A stretch of DNA of 21,815 bases from RGIG6353 sp045535585 (GTDB lineage Bacteria; Bacillota; Clostridia; Oscillospirales; SIG627): positions 1-21,815 of the forward strand of contig JAZSLY010000164.1 of the NCBI GenBank assembly GCA_045535585.1, read 5' to 3'. Of this stretch, positions 21,674 through 21,815 are shown piece after piece; positions within the stretch are counted from its first letter, which is position 1; each line of letters begins with the position of its first letter. The notes under the pieces were generated by a model that saw nothing but the letters and a program-made list of their open reading frames with translations, was not told the DNA's origin and ran no database searches. The position numbers were made by a program, and so were the translations under genes.

Positions 21674-21815
21674 TGGGCTGATAAAAAGCGGTGACAACGG
21701 GAAAATGGAATTTTTAGTTTTAATTTTATAAAGCATAAAATTTCTATAAATCACATCTTTATAGGTAGAAAGGGCTATGCCCTTTCTACTTTTGATTTAT
21801 ATTCCATTTTTCCTT
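21674..21815 (+). repeat. Branched inverted-repeat element, copy 4 (partial, cut by window end)
   Basis: It begins GGGCTGATAAAAAGCGGTGACA, like copy 3 (GGACTTAGATAAAACGGTGACA). A 13-bp arm (21699-21711 with 21801-21813, one mismatch) encloses an 11-bp hairpin, 21765-21775 with 21779-21789, preceded by TTTATAGG as in copy 3. The second arm and closing stem would lie beyond the window. No gene is seen in 21437-21815. Confidence 0.6.

Overview
The window looks like chromosomal DNA of a Gram-positive, anaerobic clostridial bacterium (class Clostridia, probably an uncultured gut lineage; this is inferred from gene content, not proven). Pointers are the Rex redox repressor, the lepB-rbgA-rnhB-yraN cluster, small DUF1540- and DUF6062-like proteins, a tig-clpP-clpX run, strong AGGAGG-type ribosome binding sites and TTGACA/TATAAT promoters. 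Coding density is high and almost every gene is a recognisable housekeeping gene.

Layout. 1-620: 3' part of rex. 608-1285 (minus): a Cys/His-rich DUF6062-like protein, tail-to-tail with rex and divergent from an OGG1-type DNA glycosylase (1369-2199). 2216-6901: a compact plus-strand run of a cysteine-rich unknown protein, signal peptidase I, the ribosome-assembly GTPase RbgA, RNase HII, YraN and threonine synthase, with gaps of 0-16 bp or overlaps. 6898-7077 (minus): a 59-residue DUF1540 protein. 7167-7871: a metallophosphoesterase. 8000-11748: trigger factor, ClpP and ClpX. 12032-14110 (minus): alanine racemase, a small lipoprotein and a two-helix membrane protein. 14339-14704 (minus): a four-helix-bundle (23S rRNA intervening-sequence type) protein bracketed by 98-bp direct repeats and a hairpin/heptamer array. 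15054-18406: secD, secF, a 56-residue membrane protein and an M50 (SpoIVFB-like) protease. 18364-18849 (minus): TrmL. 18993-21436: an AMP-forming acyl ligase, an acyl carrier protein and a cyclophilin.

How the genes fit together. Much of the window concerns protein biogenesis and quality control: folding at the ribosome (Tig), proteolysis (ClpXP), export (SecD/SecF), signal-peptide removal (LepB), intramembrane proteolysis (M50) and proline isomerisation (Tig, cyclophilin). The rest is ribosome, tRNA and DNA maintenance (RbgA, TrmL, RnhB, glycosylase), amino-acid and cell-wall metabolism (ThrC, Alr) and acyl activation (ligase plus ACP).

The least ordinary material is non-coding. (1) A family of about 220-320 bp elements begins 2-6 nt after the stop codons of clpP, clpX and the cyclophilin gene, with a fourth, truncated copy at the window end. 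The three complete copies share a nested, branched inverted-repeat plan (an outer stem, an A/T-rich arm carrying a strong hairpin, and a second arm) although the paired sequences differ between copies, which suggests selection on structure or a MITE-like family. (2) The four-helix-bundle gene sits between two 98-bp direct repeats built from ACTTCAC heptamers alternating with tiny hairpins. Two proteins also carry unusual low-complexity segments: a lysine/alanine histone-H1-like tail on trigger factor and a Thr/Glu tetrapeptide array in the extracytoplasmic domain of SecF.
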